Notes: generated by a model not told the origin, from the sequence alone. A stretch of DNA of 64,000 nt from Streptomyces sp. NBC_01454 (GCF_036227565.1 NZ_CP109462.1:310001-374000); one strand, 5' to 3'. Numbered from the stretch's first letter, positions 32,185 through 41,499 are shown. Program-made: numbers and translations.

Positions 32185-34812
32185 TCAGGGGCGCCGGGGC
32201 GGGCCCGCCGGCCGCGTCGCCCGGCGGATGGGGCGGGGCGGCGGTGGTGATGCGGGTGGGGCGCCGCCGCTGGGCGAAGGCACGGGCAGCACCGGTGCGG
32301 GGATGGAGGCCGGTCCCGCCGCCGAGCGGCCGGACGGAGCGGTAGCCCCCGAGGACGGCGCAGGCCCTGGCACTGGCGGCGAACTGGCGGCCACGCGCAC
32401 ACCAGGAGGACTCGACGGGCGCGTTGGTCCGGAGATCGGTTGGGCCATGCCGAGCTGGGCATTGGCCGCGTGACGTCCCACGAACCGCCCTGCGGTCTGC
32501 ACGTTGCGCCGGTACTCGTCGCCGAAGGCGCGGGCGCCGTCGACCTTTGCCGTGACCCGCGCGCCGGCCCGGTTCTTTGCTGCGGTCAGCTGCCCCTTGA
32601 CGGCGTTGGCCCGGGCGGCTGCGGCCGTCCCGCCCCGCTTGGCAGCTGCGATGCCCCGGGGGACGCCGACCGGGGCACCCACTGTCGCGAGGGTGGCGAA
32701 CTTCGTGGCCTTCCAGCCGAACCGCGCTGTCGCGGCGGCGCCCTTGCCGGCCGCCAGGGTGGCCCGGCCCCCGCGGGACTGCGCCATCTTGTTCGAAGCG
32801 GCAGTGGCGAGTCGGCGGCGCAGTGCCTGCTTGGCGGCTCCTTGCGCGGCGACCTTCGCGGCTGTCGCGGCGCCACCGGTGCCCACGGCGGCCGCGGCAT
32901 TGGTGGCGAGGCGTGCGGCCGAGCGCAGGCGGCCACCGCGTTTGCCGCGCTGGGGCGGTCCCATCCACATCTGCTTGGCTGTGCGCCCAGCCTTGCCGAT
33001 CGGCCTGCTGACCTTGCGGGCTTCACCGCGGGCCTCGCCGAACAGCTGCTTGATGCCCGGGGCGGTCTCGGCGTACCGGCCGAAGGAGTTGAAGACGCTC
33101 TGACGGCTGCCGCCGACGCGGGCGTTGGCCAGGCGCCGGTTCAAGTTGACGCTGACCTGCCGCGCGGTCTCCTTGATCTTCTTCTGGCCGACGATTCCCG
33201 CGACAGCGGCGAGGTCCAGGCAGATGAACTTGACGGCGAGGATCTCACCGGTGTCCGCGTCGATCAGCGCGACGATGATCACGATGAATACCGCGAGGAA
33301 CAGGATCGCGAGGATGACGCCGAGGACGGCCTTGACGATGGCCGAGACCCAGCGCCACAGAACTCCGCGGCCGCCGCCGGGCAGGATGCCGGCGGCCAGG
33401 GCCCAGTGCCCCTTGATGCCTTCGAAGGCGAGCCAGCCCTGCGCGACCAGGAAGGTGCCGGTGACCAGGACCATGAGCACCGAGACGATGATCGCCGCGA
33501 GCGCGACGAAGGCCGCAGAGAACGTCATGTCGGCCGACGCCTTCTTCGCGTCGCCCTCTTTGACCTTGCACACCTTGGTGAAATGCTCGCCCGCGTTGGT
33601 GAGCTGAGCCGCGTACGTGGCCTCACCGGTGGGGTTGATCCTGTTGGCCTCGAAGAAGTCGATGCCCATCTGCTCGAAGTTGTACTTGACCAGCGACGCC
33701 TCGGCGAACGCCTTCGAGCACGCAGGGTCCTTGAACGTCTTGCCGTAGAGCATCAACTGGGTCGGCTTCACGATGAACGCGTCGACCAGAGCGTCGGTGA
33801 TCGGTCTGGAGACGTTCTCCGGCTTGGCGTCACCCTCCGGGTTCTGGGACAGGACGACCGCACTGACCTCCAGCGAGAGGTCTTTCGCCTTCCCGATCAG
33901 GCCGTCGTCGCTCAGCAGCATCGTCGAACCGCCCGGCGAAGGCTGGTCGTGTGTGCCCAGCAGCACCTGCGCCGGTGAGAGCAGGACCGTGGTGGCGATG
34001 GCGGCGACGACCAGGGACGTGCCGGCTTCGGCGAAGCCCTTGCTGCGGTTCTTGAAGAGGATCTGCCAAGCCGCGTACAGGCCTGCGAACAGAAGGAACA
34101 GCCCGGGCAGACCGAGGCGGTTGATGACTTGGTCGCGCAAACTGGTGGCGATGTCATCGGCGGGCTTGACCAGGATCTTCGCCAGCCCGAAGTTGAGCGC
34201 CCAGTCGATCAGCCAGCACGCGAACCCCACGAACCACTTCGCGATCCCGAAGAAGAACTGCGCCAGCAGGTTCCAAATTTTCAAGTCGATGTCGGTCCAG
34301 CCGCCCGTGTCCGAGTCGACGCTGTACGCCGAGATCGGGACGCCGTCCTTGTCCTTGACGTTGAACGGCTGCAGTAGGCCGTCGGAGCCGTTCTTGGGCG
34401 ATTTGCTCAGGTCCTCGACCGGCTTGTCCTCGTCCCCCGGCTGAGGCGCAGGCGGTGTCACCCCGGGGCGGGGCTCCATCGGGTTGTAGGTGTCCTCCGG
34501 CTTGGGCTTCGTCGTCGGCTTGTCGTCCTTGCCGTCGGCACCCCCGCCGCTGCCGCCCTCCTTGCAGTACTTGTACTGGGCACTGTCGTGGGGCAGTTGG
34601 TCGCAGGGATCGGGCTTGTCCTTGTCGTCGCCCGGCTTCGGAGTGGGCTTGGCGTCCGGAGCGGTGGGGGCCGGGCCGGGGCTGGGGGTGGGGACCGTGT
34701 CCGCGAAGGCGACCGCGGCGGTCAGACCCAGCAGCAGTGCCAGGGGCACGGCGATGAGCCAGATACGCAGGGCGCGGCGCCGGCGGGGTGCGGCACGGGA
34801 GGCGGATTTCAT
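32185..34812 (-). CDS. VirB6/TrbL-like polytopic membrane protein
   Basis: The 875-residue protein has a signal-like N-terminus (IWLIAVPLALLLGLTAAVAFA) and a long Pro/Asp/Lys-rich external segment. A cluster of membrane spans follows (WFVGFACWLIDWALNFGL; LGLPGLFLLFAGLYAAWQIL; FVALAAIIVSVLMVLV; AVLGVILAILFLAVFIVIIV). The basic Ala/Gly-rich cytoplasmic tail is about 250 residues, with a Pro-rich end. It starts at ATG 34812 in an ATGA overlap with the VirB4-like gene. This order and topology fit the channel core protein of Gram-positive type IV secretion systems. Confidence 0.78.
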   Translation of the reverse strand: MKSASRAAPRRRRALRIWLIAVPLALLLGLTAAVAFADTVPTPSPGPAPTAPDAKPTPKPGDDKDKPDPCDQLPHDSAQYKYCKEGGSGGGADGKDDKPTTKPKPEDTYNPMEPRPGVTPPAPQPGDEDKPVEDLSKSPKNGSDGLLQPFNVKDKDGVPISAYSVDSDTGGWTDIDLKIWNLLAQFFFGIAKWFVGFACWLIDWALNFGLAKILVKPADDIATSLRDQVINRLGLPGLFLLFAGLYAAWQILFKNRSKGFAEAGTSLVVAAIATTVLLSPAQVLLGTHDQPSPGGSTMLLSDDGLIGKAKDLSLEVSAVVLSQNPEGDAKPENVSRPITDALVDAFIVKPTQLMLYGKTFKDPACSKAFAEASLVKYNFEQMGIDFFEANRINPTGEATYAAQLTNAGEHFTKVCKVKEGDAKKASADMTFSAAFVALAAIIVSVLMVLVTGTFLVAQGWLAFEGIKGHWALAAGILPGGGRGVLWRWVSAIVKAVLGVILAILFLAVFIVIIVALIDADTGEILAVKFICLDLAAVAGIVGQKKIKETARQVSVNLNRRLANARVGGSRQSVFNSFGRYAETAPGIKQLFGEARGEARKVSRPIGKAGRTAKQMWMGPPQRGKRGGRLRSAARLATNAAAAVGTGGAATAAKVAAQGAAKQALRRRLATAASNKMAQSRGGRATLAAGKGAAATARFGWKATKFATLATVGAPVGVPRGIAAAKRGGTAAAARANAVKGQLTAAKNRAGARVTAKVDGARAFGDEYRRNVQTAGRFVGRHAANAQLGMAQPISGPTRPSSPPGVRVAASSPPVPGPAPSSGATAPSGRSAAGPASIPAPVLPVPSPSGGAPPASPPPPRPIRRATRPAGPPRRP

Positions 34813-37406
34813 GCCAGCGCGCCTTCGAGGGGCACCGCGACGGCCGGCTCGTCCTCGCCCATCTGGCCCGGCGTCGTGTGAATGGCGTCCGCGGCGCCGT
34901 CGTCGGCGGGAATGAGGACCTTCATTCCCGCGATCCGCTTGCGCAGGTCCCGGTAGAGGCATTCGCCGGCGCGCAGTCCGCGCTCGGCGTCGGAGACGTT
35001 GAGCGGGCTCAGGTTCTCCGTGATCAGCTTGATCATTTCCTCGTCGTGGGGGTCGAGGTCGATGAACTCGAGGCACCGGGCGGCGAGGGTCTTGGAACGG
35101 TGGCGGAAAACGAAGATGTGGGAGAGCAGCGCCCTGATCTTGTCGCCAAGCTCGTTCTTAGGTCCGATGTCGTACGGGTCGTGGCTGCCCGCGAAGGCAC
35201 CCGCACCGTGCTTGCGCCCGTCGGCGATGATCTCGAGCAGCAAGTTGGAACCCTCGGCGGACGAGGTCAGCCACCAGCACTCGTCCAGGAAAACGCCGGT
35301 GAACTCCGAGGAGTTGGCGAACGCGACCTCCCGGCACAGCGCGGTGATGAGGTACATCAGGCGCCAGCCGAACCGCTTCTCAACCTCCAGGCTGCGCAGG
35401 CGGTGCTCGCTGAGCTCCTCCTTGGTCGGCAGGCCGAGCCGGTCGACGGCGAAGACGATGGAGTCGGCGTTCGTGATGCGGACGACCGGCAGGGCCGGGT
35501 CGAAAATCGTGCGGCCGAGGTCCTTCTTCGACAAGGCCCGCATCTTGCGGACGAGCTCGGAGGCCGCGGCGCGCACGGCGGCGTCGTTCGGCTCCTCCGC
35601 GTCCGGCGTCTTCGCGCGTGCAGCGAGGTTGGCGATGAGCGCGTTCATGGACGGGGCCGGGCCACGCCGGGTGGCCTCGATGCTCTCGGCGAGCGTGACG
35701 CCCTCGATCGACATGCTGGCGATGTCCAGCAGGGGCGTGAGGAACGACTCGCAGTACCGCGCCGCGCGCGGTCCGCGGAAGATCCGCAGCGGGTCGAGCG
35801 AAACGCCGGCGGTCTCGTCGACCCGGATGATCTGCGTCTCGCCCGGGCAGGCCAGGGCGAACCTGGTCCATTCCTGCTGCGGCGTACGGTCGATGACAAG
35901 GGCGCGGCCGCGGCTGCGGGACTCACCGGAGCGGTGGCCGGTGGACAGAATCGAGTACATCGCCGTCTTGAGTGCGACGCTCTTGCCGGAGCCCAGCTCC
36001 CCCACGAAGGCCGCGCTCGCCGAGGCGTTGACCCGGGGCCCGTGACTGAAGTCGATCAGGACGGGACGGACACCGCCGCCGGACAACTGCAGGCCGTACA
36101 GAGAGCCGGTGTCGTCTCCGAGACTGGCGCCGCTGAACGGCATCGCCATGGCGAAGTCACGGGCGAGCAGGTACTGGTTGAAGTCGAGAAGGGGCCGCGG
36201 GGTCTTGGTGCCGGGCAGCATGGCGTGGAAGAGGGGGACCTGGTCGCCGACCGGCCTCACCAGGGTGTAGTCGTTGCCGCCGAAGTGGTGCTTGAGGGAG
36301 TTGGCCCGCTCGTTGGCCTCTTCCGAGGTGGCGCCCCACACGCACGTGACGACGGATGCGCGGATCTCGACCTCGGTGGAGGAGGAGGTCAGCCGGTCCC
36401 GGTATTCGTCCAGTGAGAACGATGCCTTGTCCAGGGAGGCCGGAACGCCGGCGGTCTCTCCGTCGTACTCACCGCGCTGGTGCGCGAGCTCGCGCTGCTG
36501 CCTGCGGGACTTGGGCTCGGCCTTCGAGCCGGCCTCGATGTTCAACCGGACCGCCCAGTCGACCGGGAAGCCGAAGTCATCCAAAGCGGCCAAGTACTCG
36601 GAGCCGGGGAAGCGGAAGGAGTCGGGCATCTCCGCCAGCACGCTGAAGGCCTGATAGCTGCTGCCGAACTCGGTGGTCACCTTGGCGAAGCGGCGGCCGA
36701 ACGGGTTCGAGGGCCCCTTGCGGCTCTGCCCTGCGCGGCCGCCCTCGTCCATGACGACCTGGGTGTGAGCGGCGACGGTGCGCCCGCGGCCGCGCAGGCC
36801 GCGCGGTGCACCCTCTTCCGGGAGCAGCGGCTCGTCGAGACCTCGGCGCGCGGCGTGTCCGTAGATCCACAGGATTTCCGCCTCGGTGGCGGCCTTGAGC
36901 TGGATCCCGGCCGGCCAGGATGCGGCGATCCGGTTCGCCTGGAGAAGCCGCTCGGCCTCCTCGTCTGCGGTGATGGGCGGCACCGGCAGCCCGAGCGCGG
37001 ACATCAACTCGGCCTGCGCCGAGGAGGCGACGGCCCTGGCGGTCTGCTTGAGGTCCAGGTGCGGCAGGGGTATCGCCAGGAAGTCGAGGCGGCCGGTCAG
37101 TTCGAGACCTTCCAGCTGGTCGAGGACCCTCAGCGACAGGTCGACGTATTCGGGACTCTTGTCCCAGTCCACCCCGGCCGTCATCCGCTGGACCACAGAG
37201 GCGGCGTCGACCTGCGGGCACAGGCTCAGCAGCAGGACCTCACCGCGAAGGCTCTTGAACAGCGCCTCCAGGGCGTCGAGCCTCTCCCTCTTCGTTGCCT
37301 TGGACGCGTGGGTGTAGTTCTCGGTGTCGACCTTCCATACGCCCCACGTGGCGGCGTTGGTCGTCCAGATGAGGTTGCCGCTGATGTGCCGGACGGGGAG
37401 ACGCAT
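34809..37406 (-). CDS. VirB4-like conjugation ATPase
   Basis: An 865-residue ATPase with Walker A GELGSGKSVAL near residue 474, Walker B GVFLDECWWL near residue 705, and the later GSHDPYDIGPKNELGDKIR with FRHRSKTLAARCLEFI. The N-terminal half has the VirB4 region (KSPEYVDLSLRVLDQLEGLE; DEYRDRLTSSSTEVEIRASV). It energises assembly of the transfer channel. An AAGGAC site precedes ATG 37406, and the gene overlaps the VirB6-like gene by 4 bases. Confidence 0.88.
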   Translation of the reverse strand: MRLPVRHISGNLIWTTNAATWGVWKVDTENYTHASKATKRERLDALEALFKSLRGEVLLLSLCPQVDAASVVQRMTAGVDWDKSPEYVDLSLRVLDQLEGLELTGRLDFLAIPLPHLDLKQTARAVASSAQAELMSALGLPVPPITADEEAERLLQANRIAASWPAGIQLKAATEAEILWIYGHAARRGLDEPLLPEEGAPRGLRGRGRTVAAHTQVVMDEGGRAGQSRKGPSNPFGRRFAKVTTEFGSSYQAFSVLAEMPDSFRFPGSEYLAALDDFGFPVDWAVRLNIEAGSKAEPKSRRQQRELAHQRGEYDGETAGVPASLDKASFSLDEYRDRLTSSSTEVEIRASVVTCVWGATSEEANERANSLKHHFGGNDYTLVRPVGDQVPLFHAMLPGTKTPRPLLDFNQYLLARDFAMAMPFSGASLGDDTGSLYGLQLSGGGVRPVLIDFSHGPRVNASASAAFVGELGSGKSVALKTAMYSILSTGHRSGESRSRGRALVIDRTPQQEWTRFALACPGETQIIRVDETAGVSLDPLRIFRGPRAARYCESFLTPLLDIASMSIEGVTLAESIEATRRGPAPSMNALIANLAARAKTPDAEEPNDAAVRAAASELVRKMRALSKKDLGRTIFDPALPVVRITNADSIVFAVDRLGLPTKEELSEHRLRSLEVEKRFGWRLMYLITALCREVAFANSSEFTGVFLDECWWLTSSAEGSNLLLEIIADGRKHGAGAFAGSHDPYDIGPKNELGDKIRALLSHIFVFRHRSKTLAARCLEFIDLDPHDEEMIKLITENLSPLNVSDAERGLRAGECLYRDLRKRIAGMKVLIPADDGAADAIHTTPGQMGEDEPAVAVPLEGALA

Positions 37407-37442
37407 GGCTGAAGTCCTTCGTGGATGAGGCGCAGGGCGCCG

Positions 37443-38060
37443 CTACGAGCGGGGGTGCTGGTCCTCGAGCGAGGCGAGGAGGCTCTGCAACTGGCTCCGG
37501 CCGCTCGAGCGGGGCGGCGTCGTCTGAGCGGGACCGGCGGGGCCGGCCGGCCGGGCGGAGGAGACGGCGGCCGAAGTCGGGCGGCGTGCCGGGCGTGACT
37601 GGGGCGCCGCGGCCACCTGCCGCCGTTGCGGCGCCGGGGCGAGCCCGTCGGAGTCAGGGCCCCCGACGGTCCGGACGGTTGCGGTCGTCCGCGACAGCTG
37701 GGGGCGCGGGTGCCGCTGGGGGCGGCCGGCAAGCCGGCCGCCTGCGGGCGCCGAGGCGTAGATGAGCAGGGAGCGCAGCGCGCGTGCCGGATCCCGGCCG
37801 TCGATGCGCGCGTAGCGCAGCACCCAGGCCAGCCCCCAGGGGAGCGCGATCATGATGAGGATGTTCGCGAGGCCGAAGTGCGCCCAGAGGGCCTGTGTGA
37901 TGGCCAGAAGCCCGAAGACGACGACCATGGTGACGATCTGGGTGATCGTGTACGGGCCTCCCGGGAGCCGTCCGGCTCCCGGGAGTTTGCCGATGACGAG
38001 GGGATGCTTCCGGGCCCGGGTGTAGGAGTGCCCGACGAGGTCTTCCTCGGACGCGCTCAC
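37443..38060 (-). CDS. PrgI/VirB3-like small membrane protein
   Basis: GTG 38060 overlaps the upstream stop (GTGA). After HSYTRARKHPLVIGKLPG come two close membrane spans (TITQIVTMVVVFGLLAITQAL; ILIMIALPWGLAWVLRYA). A Pro/Arg-rich tail of about 120 residues probably lacks structure. Its position just before the VirB4-like gene and its double span match the PrgI/VirB3 component of Gram-positive systems. A longer in-frame upstream extension was rejected because it crosses the previous gene. Confidence 0.7.
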   Translation of the reverse strand: MSASEEDLVGHSYTRARKHPLVIGKLPGAGRLPGGPYTITQIVTMVVVFGLLAITQALWAHFGLANILIMIALPWGLAWVLRYARIDGRDPARALRSLLIYASAPAGGRLAGRPQRHPRPQLSRTTATVRTVGGPDSDGLAPAPQRRQVAAAPQSRPARRPTSAAVSSARPAGPAGPAQTTPPRSSGRSQLQSLLASLEDQHPRS

Positions 38061-38383
38061 AGCAGCGCCTTGGAGTTGCCGGCGTCCGGCCCGGGCACCT
38101 GCGGGGCGACGCTGGAGGCCTGGTCGTCGATCTCCGAGCCGACCTTCGACTGCAGGGAAGGCAGGTTGGCGATGCCCCACAGGACGAGCGCGCCCAGGAG
38201 GAACGCGACGAGGGTGGCGACCCAGGACTTGGTCTTCCAGTACGCCATCGCGACGGCGGCCAGGACCATGACGCCGACGACCAGCTTGATGAGAGTGCCG
38301 ATCTGGTTGGTCTTGAGCGTGGCCCAGTCGAGCAGGTCGCCGGCGAGGACGACGGTGTTCGGGTCTGCGGTCAGCGGGTGCAT
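38057..38383 (-). CDS. Small two-span membrane protein (VirB2-like candidate)
   Basis: The 108-residue protein has spans at IGTLIKLVVGVMVLAAVAMA and WVATLVAFLLGALVLWGIA, with a short polar tail. ATG 38383 follows GAGGAAA. Size, two spans and position near the head of the operon suit a pilin-like or channel subunit, but there is no cleavable signal peptide. Confidence 0.65.
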   Translation of the reverse strand: MHPLTADPNTVVLAGDLLDWATLKTNQIGTLIKLVVGVMVLAAVAMAYWKTKSWVATLVAFLLGALVLWGIANLPSLQSKVGSEIDDQASSVAPQVPGPDAGNSKALL

Positions 38384-38417
38384 GAACGTTTCCTCTTTCG
38401 GTGGTGGGCGACGGTGA

Positions 38418-39509
38418 TCAGCTGCCGGACGGTGATGCGGCGCCGCTGGGTGCGACCGGGGCCTGGGCGTTCGGGGCGCTGGACGGCTTGCTCTGGGCAG
38501 CGGTGGCCGGGGCGTCGTCGAGGGAGGAGATCTCCCACCGCCCGGCGCGCGCGGTCAGGCCGAGCGCGTACGTGAGCGGGAAGGTGTTGCCGTCCGCGTC
38601 GGTGGCGTCGACCGAGACCAGCAGGCGCCTGCGGACGCCGTCGCCGGGGACCTTGTTGTCGGCGCTGTCGGGGGAGTCGTCCTGAACGGCGGTGAGCTTG
38701 ATGGAGGAGTAGGGGGTCGGCGTCACGGGAGAGATGTGGACGCCGGGAGCGGTGTAACGGTCCAACTCGCCCTGGCCGGCCACGTACGCCTTCAGAAATG
38801 AGGCGGCGGTGTCCGATGCGGGGTCGGCGGTCCCGCTGCCGCGAGAGGTCGGGTAGCCGAGGTCACCGGGCTTGAGTGAGCGCGGCGCGGCGACCTGCGC
38901 CGGCAGGGAGACGGCTGTGTATCCGGAGGTGGCATCGGCGGCGGAGCCGGTCGACTGCACGGCGACGCGGAAGTACTGGACCCCGGCGTCGGTGTAGCCG
39001 CCCTTCTTGGACTTCGCCGCAACGTTGACCGCGACAGTGACGGACCAGTAGCCGGAGGAGACCTCGCGGGCGTCCATCACCTGAGTGCGCAGGGCGCTGC
39101 GGGTGCCGGCAGGGTGCGTGAGCGCGATGCTGCCCGAGTAGTACGGCGCCAGGTTCTTCTCGGTGCCCTCCCCGGCTTCCAGGTAGGAGCCGACAAACAG
39201 CTGCGCGAAGCCCGCCGGCCCGGTCGCGGCGGTCGACTTGACCGCGGCCTGCGGCTTGGGCGCGCTCTGGGCCGGTGCGGAGGAGCTGAGCAGAGCCAGG
39301 ACTCCGATGACCGGACCGGAGGCGATCAGCGCCCATGCCCCGACGCGCGCCAGGCGCGCGAGTCCGGTCAGGCCGGCCGTGCTCGTCTTCCAGCCGGCGG
39401 CCTCCTCCGTCTCGTTCTGTTCGGCCGGCCCCGGTTCGACGGTCTCGACAGCCGCGTCCTCGGGCCACGCCTCGTTCTCCCGACGAGCCTTTCGGCGTGA
39501 GCGCTTCAC
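38418..39509 (-). CDS. TcpC/VirB8-like conjugal transfer protein
   Basis: The 363-residue protein has a short acidic cytoplasmic part, one membrane span (VGAWALIASGPVIGVLALLSS) and an outer region. That region contains two related domains (FAQLFVGSYLEAGEG...YWSVTVAVNVAA; AASFLKAYVAGQGELDRYTAPG...LLVSVDATDADG), consistent with the paired NTF2-like folds of TcpC. The tail is Ala/Pro/Ser-rich. It starts with GTG in a GTGA overlap with the 94-residue gene. Confidence 0.8.
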   Translation of the reverse strand: MKRSRRKARRENEAWPEDAAVETVEPGPAEQNETEEAAGWKTSTAGLTGLARLARVGAWALIASGPVIGVLALLSSSAPAQSAPKPQAAVKSTAATGPAGFAQLFVGSYLEAGEGTEKNLAPYYSGSIALTHPAGTRSALRTQVMDAREVSSGYWSVTVAVNVAAKSKKGGYTDAGVQYFRVAVQSTGSAADATSGYTAVSLPAQVAAPRSLKPGDLGYPTSRGSGTADPASDTAASFLKAYVAGQGELDRYTAPGVHISPVTPTPYSSIKLTAVQDDSPDSADNKVPGDGVRRRLLVSVDATDADGNTFPLTYALGLTARAGRWEISSLDDAPATAAQSKPSSAPNAQAPVAPSGAASPSGS

Positions 39510-39790
39510 GACGCGCTCCGCTGGGCCTGCGCCGTCAGGAGTGCGGCGATGCGGGACTTCAGCTGCTCGGGGGTACGGGACTTCAGCGTCTCCCAGGACA
39601 TGAGCGCGGGCTCGGAGTCGTGGTCGAGGAAGTGGCGCATCTGCTCGTGCACGGTGCGGTCGAGCGGGTCGCGCACCAGGGCGGTGCCCAGGCGGGTGGC
39701 GGTGATGCGGGCGGTGGCCACGCGGGTCTCGTCCTCGTCGGCCAGCGGGCCTGCAGCACGAGTGGGGCCGGAGGTGTGGGCGGCAGTCAT
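39506..39790 (-). CDS. Hypothetical protein (94 aa), first gene of the transfer operon
   Basis: ATG 39790 has a GGGAGC site and lies about 60 bases downstream of the second-type promoter. The protein is small, soluble and helical (TRIATARITATRLGTALV; ETLKSRTPEQLKSRIAALLTA). It overlaps the TcpC-like gene. No family is recognised; a regulatory or assembly role would be a guess. Confidence 0.6.
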   Translation of the reverse strand: MTAAHTSGPTRAAGPLADEDETRVATARITATRLGTALVRDPLDRTVHEQMRHFLDHDSEPALMSWETLKSRTPEQLKSRIAALLTAQAQRSAS

Positions 39791-39851
39791 GAAGGTGCTC
39801 CCGTGAAGTCGATGGTCAGAGCGGGGAAGGGGGCCGTGCGCGGATCACCCG

Positions 39852-39882
39852 TAGAGGTGTGGTTTTGGTCCGCCGTGTGACA
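39852..39882 (-). promoter_or_regulatory. Second conserved promoter type, copy 2
   Basis: Minus strand: TGTCACA (39882-39876), 18 bp, CCTCTA (39857-39852). It lies between the stop of the sigma-like gene and the first gene of the type IV secretion-like operon, so it gives that operon its own start point. Confidence 0.75.
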
Positions 39883-39899
39883 GCCGGAGGGCAAAAAGT

Positions 39900-40823
39900 T
39901 CAGGCGGCGGTGCGGACGGCCTGGCGCAGCGGCCGGACCGCCCGACTGGCGCGCTGGCGCAGGCGCGCGCCTTCGTTGCCCATCGACCGGCGGGTGCGCG
40001 GGGCGCGGCCGGGGAGGGTGGAGGCTTCCAGGTAGTAGCTCGCGATCCGCTGGGCGTCGGAGATCGTGAGCGCCTGGATGTCGACGGCCCACATCACGAG
40101 GGAGAGAAGTTCGGCGCGGGGGTCATCGGCGCAGAGCTCGGGTTCGTCGCTGCTGACGATCTCGAGTTCGACGGCCCGCACGAGGCAGTCGGCCAGCTGC
40201 ACCTGCGTCGCCGGGTCGGGGTCGCCGGCCGGCAGCAGTGCCGCGGACCGGTCGCCGGCGAGCGGCAGCAGCGAGTCCCCTATGTCGCGCAGGGCCGAGC
40301 GGTCGTCGTAGTCGGCCGCCATGGTCTTCTGCGCGAGGACGAGGGTGTCCATCGAGATGTTCGCGAAGACGCCCCGGGGGCGGCGCTCCAGCGGGTAGGT
40401 GCCCACGACCTCGAACAGCGCGCTGAACATCGCCGAGACGATGTCGTCCCAGCGGATTCCCTCGCGCTGCTGCGACTTGGCCATCGAGACGGTCTTCGGC
40501 AGCATGACGCGAGCCGCCGTCCGCCAGGCCAGATCCTGATCGGCGCCGGTGCCCTTGGCGCGCCGCAGCAGGATGGACATCGCCTGGTCGTGGTCCTCCC
40601 AGGCGCCGCGGCGGAACAGAGCGCTGATCTTGTCGACCACACCCTGCGGGTTCTGGGCGCCGGCGAACAGCGGGTGCTCGGCTGCCCAGTCGGCGACCAG
40701 GGCGCAGGCGCGGTGGTCGTTGGAGAGTGCCGCCCAGTCGCGGTTCAGGCTCCGAAGGGTGCTGGAGCCCTCGTCGGTGGCCGAGGCGGAAGAGGTGCTG
40801 AGGTGGCTTGTGCGGTGCGACAT
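39900..40823 (-). CDS. Divergent sigma-70-like protein
   Basis: This 307-residue protein shows a region-2-like block near residues 95-150 (RVMLPKTVSMAKSQQREGIRWDDIVSAMFSALFEVVGTYP, where WDDIVSAMF replaces the usual DLxQExxL pattern). A C-terminal region-4-like HTH follows (SLVMWAVDIQALTISDAQRI...SMGNEGARLRQRASRAVRPLR). The middle is Asp-rich. I recognise the style of plasmid-borne actinobacterial sigma-like proteins, but similarity is low. It is immediately upstream of a transfer operon whose promoter shares boxes with two other sites on the plasmid. It may direct RNA polymerase to those promoters. Confidence 0.6.
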   Translation of the reverse strand: MSHRTSHLSTSSASATDEGSSTLRSLNRDWAALSNDHRACALVADWAAEHPLFAGAQNPQGVVDKISALFRRGAWEDHDQAMSILLRRAKGTGADQDLAWRTAARVMLPKTVSMAKSQQREGIRWDDIVSAMFSALFEVVGTYPLERRPRGVFANISMDTLVLAQKTMAADYDDRSALRDIGDSLLPLAGDRSAALLPAGDPDPATQVQLADCLVRAVELEIVSSDEPELCADDPRAELLSLVMWAVDIQALTISDAQRIASYYLEASTLPGRAPRTRRSMGNEGARLRQRASRAVRPLRQAVRTAA

Positions 40824-40873
40824 CCGAGACCGTCCTTAGTCATCCGGTGGGGATGCCGCTGACGATCTTTTGA

Positions 40874-41499
40874 CCCCCCTTGTCCGCGGTCTGACCGCAC
40901 AGGCCGAGGCAGGCGGCCAAGGAAGAACGCGCGTCGCACCGCGGTGGCGCGCGCACCGGACAAGGGGTGCGGTGGACGTGCGCGCACTGGTGCGCGAGCT
41001 GGACAAGGGGTGCGCGCACGGTGCGCATCGCGCGCGCGGGCCGGCGCACCAGCGCGGATCTGGTGCGGTGCGCGGTGCGCGCGGCCGGGCGCACCGGTGC
41101 GCGCCTTCGCTGGCAGGTTCGCAACGCGCGGCGCGCCATCGGGACCTTCGCCGGGCGCACCGTGCGCACCTCGCCCGGCGACAGTGCGCACCTGCCGATC
41201 GGAAGGCCGGCGCGCGCGGCGCGCCAGTCCCCTGTCTCCCGCCCCGCAGCGGCGGTGCGTCCACCGTCCTCTTCTGACACAGCGTGATGAACGTGAAGGG
41301 CGGAACCCTGAGCGATGTTTCCCCCGAGGCCCACCGCGGTCCGGCCGCGCCCTACCCGGACAAGGGCGCCAGCCAGCCGGTAGCGAACCTGGTCAAGGAA
41401 AGACGCGCCAGGCCGCAGCGGTGGACAAGGGGCGGAAGGAAGGCTTCCGCAAGCTGGACAAGGGGCGGCCGCCGAGCGGTCCTCAACCTGGACAAGGGG
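40874..41499. other. Origin-like non-coding region with two repeat families
   Basis: The stretch 40824-41852 has no supported gene. GGACAAGGGG-type repeats start at 40958, 41001, 41358, 41391 (GGTCAAGGA), 41423, 41456 and 41490, plus an inverted copy at 40874-40884. The last five are spaced 33, 32, 33 and 34 bases, about three helix turns. Interleaved between 40.94 and 41.20 kb are roughly a dozen GGTGCGC/GCGCACC heptamers. This looks like an iteron array for a replication initiator, perhaps the neighbouring 41853-43577 product. Further single inverted copies lie near 43824. Confidence 0.6.

Noticed and set aside
34788..36416. 542-codon plus-strand frame opposite the VirB4-like gene
   Set aside because: Antisense shadow of a gene with intact Walker motifs.
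40840..41334. Minus-strand frame across the repeat region
   Set aside because: Composed of Arg/Ala/Cys translations of GGTGCGC repeats, no ribosome site; repeats explain it better.
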